Positions 9,109-17,904 are shown, counted from the stretch's first letter. The stretch: 64,000 nucleotides of DNA from an uncultured Bacteroidales bacterium (GCA_934725575.1 CAKVCK010000003.1:107823-171822), one strand, 5' to 3'. Numbers and translations: made by a program. The notes: generated by a model not told the origin, from the letters alone.

Positions 9109-10056
9109 ATGAAAAAACTATATTTATTGACGACTGTAGCGCTCTTGGCGCTCTCGGCCTGCGACAAGGATAGGATGCGGCAGCCGGAGATTCCGGCGGT
9201 AGGTTTCCCTGAGGACGGAGTGGTGCGAATCAGTGCGAATGACGATGCACCTCAAACCCGCGCGGACGGAACCGATGAATATGCCGGGACAACTTTGGGC
9301 CTTTTCTTGGATTACGGCTCTGGAGACCGGCTTACTATGGACAATGTCCGTTGGACTAAAGATTCCGGCTGGAAAGCGGACAGGCAGATGCTCTGGAAGG
9401 ACTCCAAGACTGCGGTGAAACTCTACGCCTACGCTCCGTATGTGTCTGGACAGGATGACCCGGCCAAAATCGAGTTCTCCATCCCTGCTGACCAGAGCGA
9501 AGGTACGACCTGGGCAGACCTTGTGACCTGGGCGAATGATAGTTTCACTCCGGACAACAACGTGAACGAAAACTTCACTACTGACGGGAAGGTGTTGATC
9601 ACTTTCTCGCACCGCCTCGTGAAGTTGACATTCAATTTCGAGAAAGGCAGCCAGTTCGACTCTGATGTGACTGTTGAAAAGGCCGTGCTTTTCGGGACGA
9701 CATCAAAGGTGCTTTGTGATGCGACTGCCGCATCTAAAGTTTCTGCCGCTGCTGATGCGGCCAGCCAGAACATCACGCTGCACAAGCTTGCCGACCTTAA
9801 GTACGAGGCCGTGTTCTGCCCCGGTGACGGTCAGAAACCTGGCGCGACAATGTTGGAGGTCAAGATGTCCGACAATAAGGTTCTTAGCTACACCGTTCCA
9901 AGTGGAGGGCTGGTGGAAGGCGGCTTGAAATTTGGCTATGCATACGAGATGAAAATGCGTCTCGGCAAGGACAAGATTGAGGTCGGAAAGATCACGCTCA
10001 ATCCTTGGAAGGATCCTGGCCGCCTAGTGGGTGGTGAGGCGACACCGACGGAATAG
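9109..10056 (+). CDS. Fimbrillin family lipoprotein P6 (class B, no GLUG)
   Basis: A 315-residue class B fimbrillin: lipobox LSAC (Cys18), Arg51 in 'PQTRADG', then 'GTTLGLFLDYGSG', 'QMLWKDSKT', 'IPADQSEG' and 'FSHRLVKLTFNF'. It is closely similar to the head of P4 but stops after 'ITLNPWKDPGRLVGGEA', exactly where P4 continues into its linker and GLUG domain. It is therefore a short form of the same subunit, either ancestral or produced by domain loss. Follows P5 by 3 bases. Confidence 0.75.
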   Translation: MKKLYLLTTVALLALSACDKDRMRQPEIPAVGFPEDGVVRISANDDAPQTRADGTDEYAGTTLGLFLDYGSGDRLTMDNVRWTKDSGWKADRQMLWKDSKTAVKLYAYAPYVSGQDDPAKIEFSIPADQSEGTTWADLVTWANDSFTPDNNVNENFTTDGKVLITFSHRLVKLTFNFEKGSQFDSDVTVEKAVLFGTTSKVLCDATAASKVSAAADAASQNITLHKLADLKYEAVFCPGDGQKPGATMLEVKMSDNKVLSYTVPSGGLVEGGLKFGYAYEMKMRLGKDKIEVGKITLNPWKDPGRLVGGEATPTE

Positions 10057-10094
10057 ATGTCTCAAACACAGAACGATTTTGAAATTAAGAATAG

Positions 10095-11093
10095 ATGAGA
10101 TTCAGAACAACATATTCAATTTCAATTGCCTTGTTGCTTCTTGCGGCGGGTTGTTCCAAGCAGGAAGCCGTGCGGGAGCAGGGCAATTTCCCTGCTGATC
10201 ATATCATCCGTGTGAGCACTGAGGTGGCTCCGGCGACCAAGGGTTCGTACACCACGGACAACATCACTGAGTTCGACCTGATGGTGACTGATTGGACAAA
10301 GTCAGCATATACATACACGAACACGAGGTTCTCGAAATCCGCTTCTGGTGAATGGGGCCCTGAAAAGACTCTGTTGTGGGGCGGCGCGAAAGACATAGTG
10401 ACGGTATATGCTGTGGCTCCTTGCTTCAAAACTCGCAACTTTAAGACTAATAGCTTTCAGAGGGTTCCTGATAACCCCGATGATATGTGTGAGGTTGAGG
10501 CTGAACAGAGCGAAGAAAGCAAAAAATCCGATTACCTTTATTGGGTGGGTGCCTCCAACGATAATAAGGTAATGGTGGAAGATTGTCTGGCTGAAGATGG
10601 TAAACTGAATATCAAGTTCACGCACCTGCTCAGCCTTGTGCGGATTACGTTCAAACTCGGTACGGAGTTCAACAATGGGGGAGTTCCACAGTCGAATATC
10701 ATAAGTGATGTTGTTATTTCAGGAACCAGACGTTCGTTTTGGATCAGTTCTACTATGTATTATGGCGCTTTGGCTGCGAGAGCGTGGACAGAAGCTGCTG
10801 TCTCTGATGTGAAGCCATATAACCTCGACTGGACTTCCGCTGTGAACAAAACCGGCAACTGCACTTCTGTCTATGAGTGCATCCTCGTGCCGCAGACTAT
10901 GGCGGAGGGCGACCTCAAGATCAGCTTCAAGGCTGGTGGCAAGGCCTACGAGTGGGTAGCCCCGGAATTGACTTTCAGTCCTAACGCAGCCCACACCCTC
11001 ACCCTCAAGGTGGGCAAGGATGCCGTGATCGCAGGTGAATTCACCGCGACCGAATGGGTGAACGAGGATTCTGCCATATTGGAAACTGAATAA
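10095..11093 (+). CDS. Fimbrillin family lipoprotein P7 (class C, Lys at the cleavage site)
   Basis: A 332-residue class C pilin-like lipoprotein with lipobox AAGC (Cys20). Class marks are 'EFDLMV', 'YTYTNTRFS', 'TLLWGG', 'FNNGGVPQSN', 'YECILVPQ' and the end '...ILETE'. The conserved Thr-Arg near residue 49 is Thr-Lys here ('PATKGSYTTD'). If maturation uses an Arg-specific protease, as known for Porphyromonas pili, this subunit may be processed differently or remain uncleaved; a Lys-specific or broad trypsin-like protease would still cut it. It lies 38 bases after P6, the largest gap within the array apart from the P1 leader. Confidence 0.75.
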   Translation: MRFRTTYSISIALLLLAAGCSKQEAVREQGNFPADHIIRVSTEVAPATKGSYTTDNITEFDLMVTDWTKSAYTYTNTRFSKSASGEWGPEKTLLWGGAKDIVTVYAVAPCFKTRNFKTNSFQRVPDNPDDMCEVEAEQSEESKKSDYLYWVGASNDNKVMVEDCLAEDGKLNIKFTHLLSLVRITFKLGTEFNNGGVPQSNIISDVVISGTRRSFWISSTMYYGALAARAWTEAAVSDVKPYNLDWTSAVNKTGNCTSVYECILVPQTMAEGDLKISFKAGGKAYEWVAPELTFSPNAAHTLTLKVGKDAVIAGEFTATEWVNEDSAILETE

Positions 11094-11105
11094 GGAGAAA
11101 AGAAT

Positions 11106-12002
11106 ATGAACGTGAATATATTAAAGCTATTGGTTCCTCTCGCGCTCCTCGCCGGATGCGCGAAGACCACTGCCCCTGAATATTCCTGGGCCACAGACCC
11201 GAATGCGGTGATTGTCAATGCCTCGGTGGGTACGCTTACCAGAAGCAATCCGCTTGGTGGTGAGGATGAGCAGAAGAAATTCAATCCAGGAGACGTGATC
11301 TCGATATGGCAACTCAGCCGTGGTGACTCATTTGACTATAGACTTGAGGAAGGAGGCAATTGGGTTCCGGTTGACAATAGCAAGTATATGGTCTGGCCGA
11401 GCAGTAAGAAAGATAAATTTGGTGCCTGTTACCAACCACGTGCTTGCCTTGAACTTGTTACTGATCAGAGCACTTTGGCGGGGCTTGCCTCTGCGGATTT
11501 TATGATGACAACTGGCATAGAGGGCGATAATACTTCTGGTGATAATAAACTGAGTTTCACGCTAGACCGTCAATTCTCCCTTGTCACTGTCAAGATTGCC
11601 GGTTATAATGATCAGTACGATCCTGAGACTGACAAGATTTCGGACTTGAAAATATACTTGACCAATGCTGCCTATGTGGATGCTAAGGCGGTCACTCCTT
11701 ATGTCCGGAATGCGAGCGGGCAGAACGTTGCCAACTCGGATGGCACGAAGGGTTGGACATATTCAGCCATCGGAACATCACCGTTTAATAATGCGGATAA
11801 AGCTGTGTTCATCGAATTCAAGATGGCCGGCAAGACGGAGACTTTCACCGGAATCCCGACTCTTGAGGCTGGGAAAAGCTACATCTTCAACCTCACTGTC
11901 GGCAAGAATAAGATCGAACCTGGTGATGTCACCGTCCTTGATTGGGACGAAAATGTTGACCTTGGCGGTGACAATGATGAATACGAAGCCGAGAAAAAGT
12001 GA
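11106..12002 (+). CDS. Fimbrillin family lipoprotein P8 (class A, no GLUG)
   Basis: A 298-residue class A fimbrillin with lipobox LAGC (Cys18), Arg46 in 'LTRSNPLG', 'EQKKFNPGDVIS', 'LDRQFSLVTVKIAGYNDQYD' and a closing 'VTVLDW' strand. It ends in an acidic tail soon after that strand, where the class A relatives P3 and P10 continue into GLUG domains. The start lies in AAGAATATGAAC. It is followed by the class C remnant P9, giving a C-A pair (P7-P8) without a B member. Confidence 0.75.
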   Translation: MNVNILKLLVPLALLAGCAKTTAPEYSWATDPNAVIVNASVGTLTRSNPLGGEDEQKKFNPGDVISIWQLSRGDSFDYRLEEGGNWVPVDNSKYMVWPSSKKDKFGACYQPRACLELVTDQSTLAGLASADFMMTTGIEGDNTSGDNKLSFTLDRQFSLVTVKIAGYNDQYDPETDKISDLKIYLTNAAYVDAKAVTPYVRNASGQNVANSDGTKGWTYSAIGTSPFNNADKAVFIEFKMAGKTETFTGIPTLEAGKSYIFNLTVGKNKIEPGDVTVLDWDENVDLGGDNDEYEAEKK

Positions 12003-12014
12003 TAATCGAGATTT

Positions 12015-12290
12015 ATGATTCGAGCAAGACATATGAATGGCGTCAGTGGAAGCCCATCTTCCGCTGTCACGTTTGAAGTCCAGCAAGAACAGTCAGAGGA
12101 CGGTTATAGCTCTGACTTGCTGTTTTTATATCGTAATTATGTGACTTCCAAAGATCTACTTGTTGACGGCAAGCTTCCGATTGTCTTTCACTACCTGAAC
12201 CTGAGAGTCGGCAAGTATGCCGCGGTTCAGGACGGGGTCTCGACTACGAAATGGGAAGACGTTGAAGGTGGAACAATTGAGACTGACTAA
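12015..12290 (+). pseudogene. Remnant of a class C fimbrillin (P9)
   Basis: An open stretch of 91 codons with no signal peptide or lipobox. Residues 18-60 ('VTFEVQQEQSED..SSDLL', 'DGKLPIVFHYL') match the middle of class C pilins such as P2 ('FTVESVQ', 'ASDLL', 'DGKFCFKFEH'). It then jumps straight to the class C C-terminus ('LNLRVGK', 'TTKWED', '...IETD'). The N-terminal third and about 100 internal residues are missing. It keeps the position that a C member holds ahead of an A-B pair (P10-P11), so the complete C-A-B order can still be read. A short functional product is unlikely because it lacks an export signal. Confidence 0.75.
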
Positions 12291-12304
12291 CGCGCGATTT
12301 GCTT

Positions 12305-14326
12305 ATGAGAAATAGAACAATATATGCAGCGGTGCTGCTTGCAATCCTTTCTATGTCTGCCGCTTGCGACAAGACTCCTCAGTTGCCATCTGAATATTCT
12401 ACCGACCCGGACACCGTGCTTATAGACGCTTATGTCGGAGCACTCACCAGGAGCAACCCGCTTGGCGAGAATCAGACTAGGTTCAATGCAGGTGACAGGA
12501 TTTCTGTCGTCCATACTTCCGCCAACAAACAAGTTGACTACACGTATGACGGGACTTCCTGGATTCCGGTGGGTGATGATTACCTTGTCTGGCAGACAGA
12601 TAAAAAGAACACTTTCCGTATTCAATATCCTTTTATTGGTTATGAGAGCGTGTTCGGAGAGTATTTTAAGAATCAATCGACTCTTGAGGAGATGAGCAAG
12701 TCTGACCTTATGGAGGCGGTTGTGGATGTTGATCCGATCCCGTCTGACAGGCGGCTTGTCGCTGAACTTAAAAGACAGAGGTCCCTTGTCACCGTGAAGA
12801 TTGTCGGCTTCAATGATGAATTCAGTAATGACCGGAAGATCATGGACTTGAAGCTGCATTTATGGGATGGGGGACAAGGCGGTGAGATTATTTCTGTGAC
12901 TCCTTATATTCAGGACGAGAAAGGTGTCGCCCAGCCGGCAGGTACTGTGGGGCGGACCGGGTATTCTTATACGGCAATCGGGCGGAACGACTGCGACTAC
13001 CGCGGTAATGCTTTTATCACGCTGACAGTCGCAGGCAAGGATCTTACAGTCGCGAATCCTGCTCCGATGGAGATCGGCAAGCGCTACACCTACGAACTGA
13101 CGGTCGGCAAAGGAGCCGTGAGAATCACCGGTGTCACAGTGGAGGACTGGACAACGGGCGTCACCTTGGATGGCAAATTCGAGGCTGAAGTCGATAACTA
13201 CAGCGAATGGGACGGGAAGAAGGTAACCTACACCCATTACTTCTACGGAGAAGGTACCTCGGAGAGCCCGTACCTCATCAAGTCCGCCGCCGACCTCGCC
13301 GGGCTCGCCGCCAACGTCAATGGAGGTGAAGCTTACTCCAACAAATATTTCCGTCTGGAGACCAACATCGACCTTATGGGTCACGAATGGACACCGATAG
13401 GGGATAATGATAAGAACGGTTTCTCCGGCATTTTTGACGGACAGAAATATTCTATTATTAACTTGAATATCAGTAAGTCATATACATATTCCGGGCTTTT
13501 CGGAGTTTTGGATGGAGGAGAAATCAAGAATCTGGATCTCAAAAACTGTCATATCGGGTCAAAAGGTTGTTTCAGTGGCTTGCTGGTGGCTTATATGCGT
13601 TCCGCAAAAGTGGACAATTGCAATGCTCAAGGTGAGATAATAGTGACTGCGGCTACGGTTTGGGATTATTATTGTGGAGGTATAGTTGGAAAGGTTGTTT
13701 ATTTTGGAGGAAGTGATGAAAAGTGTGTGATTTCTGACTGCGAGGCCGAAGTGAATATTTCTCCTGCATCGGAAATATTAACTCTATTTAGTGGCGGCAT
13801 TGTTGGCCAGTTTGACGCGGGTACGATTGAGGACTGTAAGACACGAGGAAAGATAGCAGGGATTCATATTGGTGGTATTGCGGGGAGTACTTATGCCGAT
13901 GACAGCATTAAAGATAGGAATAGGTCCATCATAAAACGCTGTGATTCCTATGCAGTTGTTATCGGGAATGAGGATTCTTCTGTTTTAGGAGGTTTTATCG
14001 GACATGCCGCCTATTGCACAATAAGCAGTTGCTTCGTTTATGGTACAATTGATGCATCTGAGTTTAAGGTATTTATGAAGAATCTTGGAGGAAGTTTTGG
14101 AGTTTGTAAGGATAATGTAAGCGTTACCGATTTCCATTTCCATGGGAATATCATTCTTCCTATTGAAAAGGGAGATTACTATGGTGCATTCATAGGTTGG
14201 TTATCAGGTGGCAGTCTCCAGACGAAGAACTGTACTTATGATGAATCTGGTGTAGGTGGCTTGAAGCTAATAGGAAAAATAGACAGCGGCATAGAATTAG
14301 GCGAACAAGACATCAAAGGAATCTGA
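12305..14326 (+). CDS. Fimbrillin-GLUG fusion lipoprotein P10 (class A, candidate tip adhesin)
   Basis: A 673-residue class A fimbrillin with lipobox SAAC (Cys21) and Arg49 in 'LTRSNPLG'. The ATG at 12305 is preferred over one two codons earlier; either keeps the signal. After 'VTVEDW' and a linker ('YSEWDGKK') come 'ADLAGLAANVN', 'KYFRLETNIDLMG', 'WTPIG', 'FDGQKYSI' and GLUG-type units ('SGLFGVLDGG', 'GGIVGKV', 'GGIVGQFDAG'). Base composition breaks within the gene: 13261-13320 is 70% GC and 13681-13740 is 33% GC, suggesting that the GLUG part came from another source. The stop overlaps the P11 start. Confidence 0.75.
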   Translation: MRNRTIYAAVLLAILSMSAACDKTPQLPSEYSTDPDTVLIDAYVGALTRSNPLGENQTRFNAGDRISVVHTSANKQVDYTYDGTSWIPVGDDYLVWQTDKKNTFRIQYPFIGYESVFGEYFKNQSTLEEMSKSDLMEAVVDVDPIPSDRRLVAELKRQRSLVTVKIVGFNDEFSNDRKIMDLKLHLWDGGQGGEIISVTPYIQDEKGVAQPAGTVGRTGYSYTAIGRNDCDYRGNAFITLTVAGKDLTVANPAPMEIGKRYTYELTVGKGAVRITGVTVEDWTTGVTLDGKFEAEVDNYSEWDGKKVTYTHYFYGEGTSESPYLIKSAADLAGLAANVNGGEAYSNKYFRLETNIDLMGHEWTPIGDNDKNGFSGIFDGQKYSIINLNISKSYTYSGLFGVLDGGEIKNLDLKNCHIGSKGCFSGLLVAYMRSAKVDNCNAQGEIIVTAATVWDYYCGGIVGKVVYFGGSDEKCVISDCEAEVNISPASEILTLFSGGIVGQFDAGTIEDCKTRGKIAGIHIGGIAGSTYADDSIKDRNRSIIKRCDSYAVVIGNEDSSVLGGFIGHAAYCTISSCFVYGTIDASEFKVFMKNLGGSFGVCKDNVSVTDFHFHGNIILPIEKGDYYGAFIGWLSGGSLQTKNCTYDESGVGGLKLIGKIDSGIELGEQDIKGI

Positions 14327-16575
14327 TGAATATGAAATATTCCAATTTATACATTATCCCGGTGTTGGTGGCGGCCATCGCGTCCTGCACCAAGGCTGAA
14401 GGGCCGGATGGCGGCGTTTCCCTGGAGGGGAGGGCTGTGAGCATCAGCGTCAGCGTTGACGCGGCTGGCGTCTCGGGAGCTGGGACCATGGCTTTCAAGA
14501 GCAATGCGGCCGGTTCACCCGTGACCCGGGCAGAAGGCTCGATCCCGTATGCTGGCAGCACTCTCGGGCTGTTCCTCGATTACGGGAAGGATTCTTCCGA
14601 AGATCCAGCCCCATACACTCAGTCCAACATTCTCTGGAACAATGACGGCTCCAACAACTGGACCGCTGCGGCCCCGATGCTTTGGGGCAAGGCTTCGGAC
14701 AATGTCGGGGTCTATGCCTATGCGCCTTATCTTGAGGGACAAACAGATGCTTCCGGCGTGGAGTTCACCATCCCGACCGACCAGTCGGAAGGGCTTGGGG
14801 CGGCTGACCTGCTGTGGTGGTACCCGGGAATAGAAAACAACAAGAGAACAGAAGTCACTGCCGGCAGCTTCACAGACGGCAAGATTGACATCGCCTTCAG
14901 GCACGCGCTCATCAAACTCACGGTGAACTTCGAACTAGCATCCCAGTTCAAGGGGCAGAACATTTCCATCAAGGAGGCGTGGTTCCACAGGTCGGGCAAC
15001 AAGGTGAAGATTGATTTCGGTGGATCGTACAACGGAAACGTCCCAAGTGTTATGGGTGATTTTAACAACCCGGATTACACTGTTTGCAGCATCAAGATGC
15101 ACGACTGCTCGGCTGAAGGGAAACTTTCCTGCGAGGTTCTGTTCTTCCCAGGTCCATCGCGCTCCGATAACAAGCTTCTCACCGTCACCCTTTCCGACGG
15201 TCGCGACTATATCCTGACTCTTGATAAGAATCTTGAGCTACAGACATATGAGAGTGGTTTCTATGTCACAGGCATCGCCTACGAGATGAATGTCAAGGTC
15301 GGCAAGGACAAACTGGAGGGAGGCACCGTTACCGTTGCTCCGTGGACCGACAAGGGCAGCCTTGGTGATAATTTTGGCACTGACGCCACCGAGTACAGCG
15401 AGTGGGGAGGTCCTGAAGACATCGCCACGGCTTATGCCGGTGGTGACGGTTCGCAGAACAACCCGTACCTGATAGAGACAGCCGCGCAGCTGGCTTTCCT
15501 GGCGCAGGAGGCTAACAGTAAAGAAGAATATACGTGGCCGGAGTCTCCCAAGTATTTCAAACTCACGGCAAACATCAATCTCAAGGGCTATGAATGGACT
15601 CCAATAGGGACGGTATATAAGAGGTTCGTAGGTTCGTTTGACGGGGACGGTCACGTGATTGTCAACCTCAATGTCAAGGATGCCTGGTATGCCGGGCTTT
15701 TCGGATGGATACAGAACGGGGCAACGGTCAAGAACCTTGTCATCCGCAACGCCTCTGTCTCTTCGGTGTCTCAGGATAGCGAAAGCGTCTCTCCTCACAA
15801 CCCACAGGCGTATTCCGGAATCGTGGCTGCCTACTGTTCAGCCGGTTGCACCATTTCCAACTGCAAGGTAGACGGTACTGTGACCAGCGACTACTGCGCC
15901 GGTGGCGTCGTGGGATATACGGACAACAGCTCCAAAGATTATGACGGATCCATAAAATCCTGTACCGCTGATGTCATCTGCTCTGTCGCGAACTCGGCAA
16001 AGGATGCTTATTGCGGTGGGATTGCCGGGATTCTGTCTGTCAAGTTGGATGCCTGCACTGTCCGTGGCAAGGTAGACGGTACTGTCTCTGCCGGAGGATT
16101 GGTTGGCTGGTTGAGCAGTGGTGGAGTAATCGGTTCTGATTACGGTCACGTCAATTATGTCTATGCAGATGTAAGTTTGTCTTCGGTTTGTATCCCGAAT
16201 ATGGCTTATTACGATGTCGGCGGGCTGGTCGGAAGTGCTTCTTACGGCACTAAAATCAGCAGCTGCTATATGTATGGCCGTGTCTGGTGCGCAGAGGGTC
16301 TTGAACTTACAGATGTCGCTCCGATTTATGTCGGTGGCGTAATCGGATATACTGATGGCGTGGAGTTGCTTGCTTGTCATTCTTTTGCCAGCGTCACTGC
16401 GGGCAAGCCTGCCAATGGCAAACTCGGTGCTGGAGCATTCATAGGCTATCTTGGTGCCGGGGTCAAGGCTTCTCGTTGTTCCTATCGGATTGACGGGGCG
16501 GCCGGCCTGCCTGTGTATGGGTACAAAAAAGATGGAACCGATGACTCCGGGATTGATGTAGAGGTTAGAGAATAA
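14326..16575 (+). CDS. Fimbrillin-GLUG fusion lipoprotein P11 (class B, candidate tip adhesin)
   Basis: A 749-residue class B fimbrillin, the longest of the array. Lipobox IASC (Cys21); an extended N-terminal segment puts the cleavage-type Arg at residue 68 ('PVTRAEG'). Class B marks are 'STLGLFLDYGKD', 'PMLWGKA', 'IPTDQSEG', 'FRHALIKLTVNF' and 'VKVGKDKLEG'. After 'VTVAPW' and 'YSEWGGPED' the GLUG part starts with 'AQLAFLAQEAN', 'KYFKLTANINLKG', 'WTPIG' and 'FDGDGHVI', then units such as 'AGLFGWIQNGATVKNLVI' and 'GGLVGWLSSGG'. It forms a coupled A-B pair with P10, as P4 does with P3. Confidence 0.75.
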   Translation: MNMKYSNLYIIPVLVAAIASCTKAEGPDGGVSLEGRAVSISVSVDAAGVSGAGTMAFKSNAAGSPVTRAEGSIPYAGSTLGLFLDYGKDSSEDPAPYTQSNILWNNDGSNNWTAAAPMLWGKASDNVGVYAYAPYLEGQTDASGVEFTIPTDQSEGLGAADLLWWYPGIENNKRTEVTAGSFTDGKIDIAFRHALIKLTVNFELASQFKGQNISIKEAWFHRSGNKVKIDFGGSYNGNVPSVMGDFNNPDYTVCSIKMHDCSAEGKLSCEVLFFPGPSRSDNKLLTVTLSDGRDYILTLDKNLELQTYESGFYVTGIAYEMNVKVGKDKLEGGTVTVAPWTDKGSLGDNFGTDATEYSEWGGPEDIATAYAGGDGSQNNPYLIETAAQLAFLAQEANSKEEYTWPESPKYFKLTANINLKGYEWTPIGTVYKRFVGSFDGDGHVIVNLNVKDAWYAGLFGWIQNGATVKNLVIRNASVSSVSQDSESVSPHNPQAYSGIVAAYCSAGCTISNCKVDGTVTSDYCAGGVVGYTDNSSKDYDGSIKSCTADVICSVANSAKDAYCGGIAGILSVKLDACTVRGKVDGTVSAGGLVGWLSSGGVIGSDYGHVNYVYADVSLSSVCIPNMAYYDVGGLVGSASYGTKISSCYMYGRVWCAEGLELTDVAPIYVGGVIGYTDGVELLACHSFASVTAGKPANGKLGAGAFIGYLGAGVKASRCSYRIDGAAGLPVYGYKKDGTDDSGIDVEVRE

Positions 16576-16585
16576 TCGATTGGAT

Positions 16586-17551
16586 ATGAGAAAGTTATTA
16601 TATGTTGTTGCGCTTGCCTTCACGGCTGTGGCCTGCTCGAAGTCTGACCAGCCGGCAGGTGGGGGATACCCTGCGGACGGGGTTGTCCGGATCCGTCCCG
16701 CTGTGGCTGCACCTATGGCCAGAGTGGAGGGGAGTACTGAATTCAGTGGTTCCCGGCTAAGGCTGGGTCTGTATTATGGGGAGAATGACCGGTACAACAA
16801 GACCGCCCTGTGGAAGAAGGGTGCCGACGGTAATTGGAACTCCAGCTCTCCAGTGCTTTGGAGGAATGCTGAAGATGAGGTGGTGGTCTATGCTTTTGTG
16901 CCGGATGACAGCAGTTCCGGTTACAATTATGGTTATATAGCCCATAGTGAGGGAGTCCCTTCCGATCAGTCTAACGGGCTTGAGAGAGCCGACTGGCTCT
17001 GGTATTCGGAGAAAGTGAAGCCTGGGGAGGCTCTGGATGATAGCGGCAAACTCAAAGTCGAGATGAATCACGCTCTGCTCAAGCTTACTGTCAATCTGAG
17101 TTTCGGAGATGAGTTCGGGGGCACGGCACCTGCCATCAAGGAGGTCTGGCTCAACGGGACGATGCAGAAGGTTTATGTCTATTATAAATATGAGTCCAGA
17201 GGGCAAATCATATTCCCTACTACTCAGCTGCCTATGGACATCAAGATGCACAAGGCTTCTGACAACTGCTACGAGGCGATTTTCTACCCGTCCTCCGGAC
17301 AGATGAAAGGCGGGAAGATGCTGACGGTGGTGCTTGCTGACGGTCGGGAGTTCTGTCTTACGCTTGCGAAGGATCTGAATCTTGAGAAGTCGTCTGACGG
17401 CAATTATTATCTCGGCGGCTGCGCCTACTCGATGTCAGTCAAGATTGGCAAGGACAAGATTGGCAAGGACAAGATTGAGATGGGTAATATCGGTATCTAT
17501 TCGTGGCAAAATGGGTCTGAGGGTAATCTCGAAGCCGAAGAAAAGAATTGA
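16586..17551 (+). CDS. Fimbrillin family lipoprotein P12 (class B, no GLUG)
   Basis: A 321-residue class B-like fimbrillin with lipobox AVAC (Cys17). Arg46 lies in 'PMARVEG', where other members have Thr-Arg, so position P2 differs but the Arg is kept. It shares 'LRLGLYYGEND', 'PVLWRNAED', 'VPSDQSNG', 'MNHALLKLTVNL' and 'FYPSSGQMKGGKML'. A short in-frame duplication ('KIGKDKIGKDKIEMG') sits in the usual VGKD strand. The protein ends after 'IGIYSW' without a GLUG domain. ATG 16586 is used; an upstream TTG is less likely. Confidence 0.75.
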   Translation: MRKLLYVVALAFTAVACSKSDQPAGGGYPADGVVRIRPAVAAPMARVEGSTEFSGSRLRLGLYYGENDRYNKTALWKKGADGNWNSSSPVLWRNAEDEVVVYAFVPDDSSSGYNYGYIAHSEGVPSDQSNGLERADWLWYSEKVKPGEALDDSGKLKVEMNHALLKLTVNLSFGDEFGGTAPAIKEVWLNGTMQKVYVYYKYESRGQIIFPTTQLPMDIKMHKASDNCYEAIFYPSSGQMKGGKMLTVVLADGREFCLTLAKDLNLEKSSDGNYYLGGCAYSMSVKIGKDKIGKDKIEMGNIGIYSWQNGSEGNLEAEEKN

Positions 17552-17553
17552 TT

Positions 17554-17904
17554 ATGAAGAGGAAATATTATTATATAGGGCTGGCCCTGTCTATTGTGGG
17601 CCTTTCCGCCTGCTCCCAAAAGGAGGATGTTGCTCCGTAACTGGTCGGGCAGGCGATCAATGCATCTTTCAGCGTCGGAGGTGCTCTGACCCGCGTCAAC
17701 ACTTTGGATGAACACGCCGATGAATGGGAAGACGGTGACGAGATAAAGGCTGTTGTCAAAGGATGAGGGAAAACTTCTGAAAGCGTCCTTAAGGCTTCGG
17801 TTTCCGAGAACGGCTCCGTGATCTGGTCGCATCACAAGAACTTCGTGTGGCAGGATATGGGGGCGCACAAGATTTATGTCTCGTATCCGCAGCATCGAAA
17901 AAAA
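17554..17904 (+). pseudogene. Broken class A-like fimbrillin (P13)
   Basis: An intact-looking start with lipobox LSAC (Cys20) runs into TAA at 17638-17640. The same frame continues with fimbrillin features ('ASFSVGGALTRVNTL', 'EWEDGDEI') to TGA at 17764-17766, then 'SVIWSHHKNFVWQD' and 'KIYVSYPQH' until homology ends near 17895. Two nonsense mutations without a frame change, plus loss of the C-terminal two thirds, mark it as a dead pilin gene. It starts 2 bases after P12 and closes the array. The truncation point lies just before the terminator hairpin and the repeat island, which suggests a deletion linked to that island. Confidence 0.8.

Noticed and set aside
12015..12290. A genuine small protein
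   Set aside because: It has no signal peptide and consists only of the middle and end of a class C pilin, so a remnant is the simpler reading.
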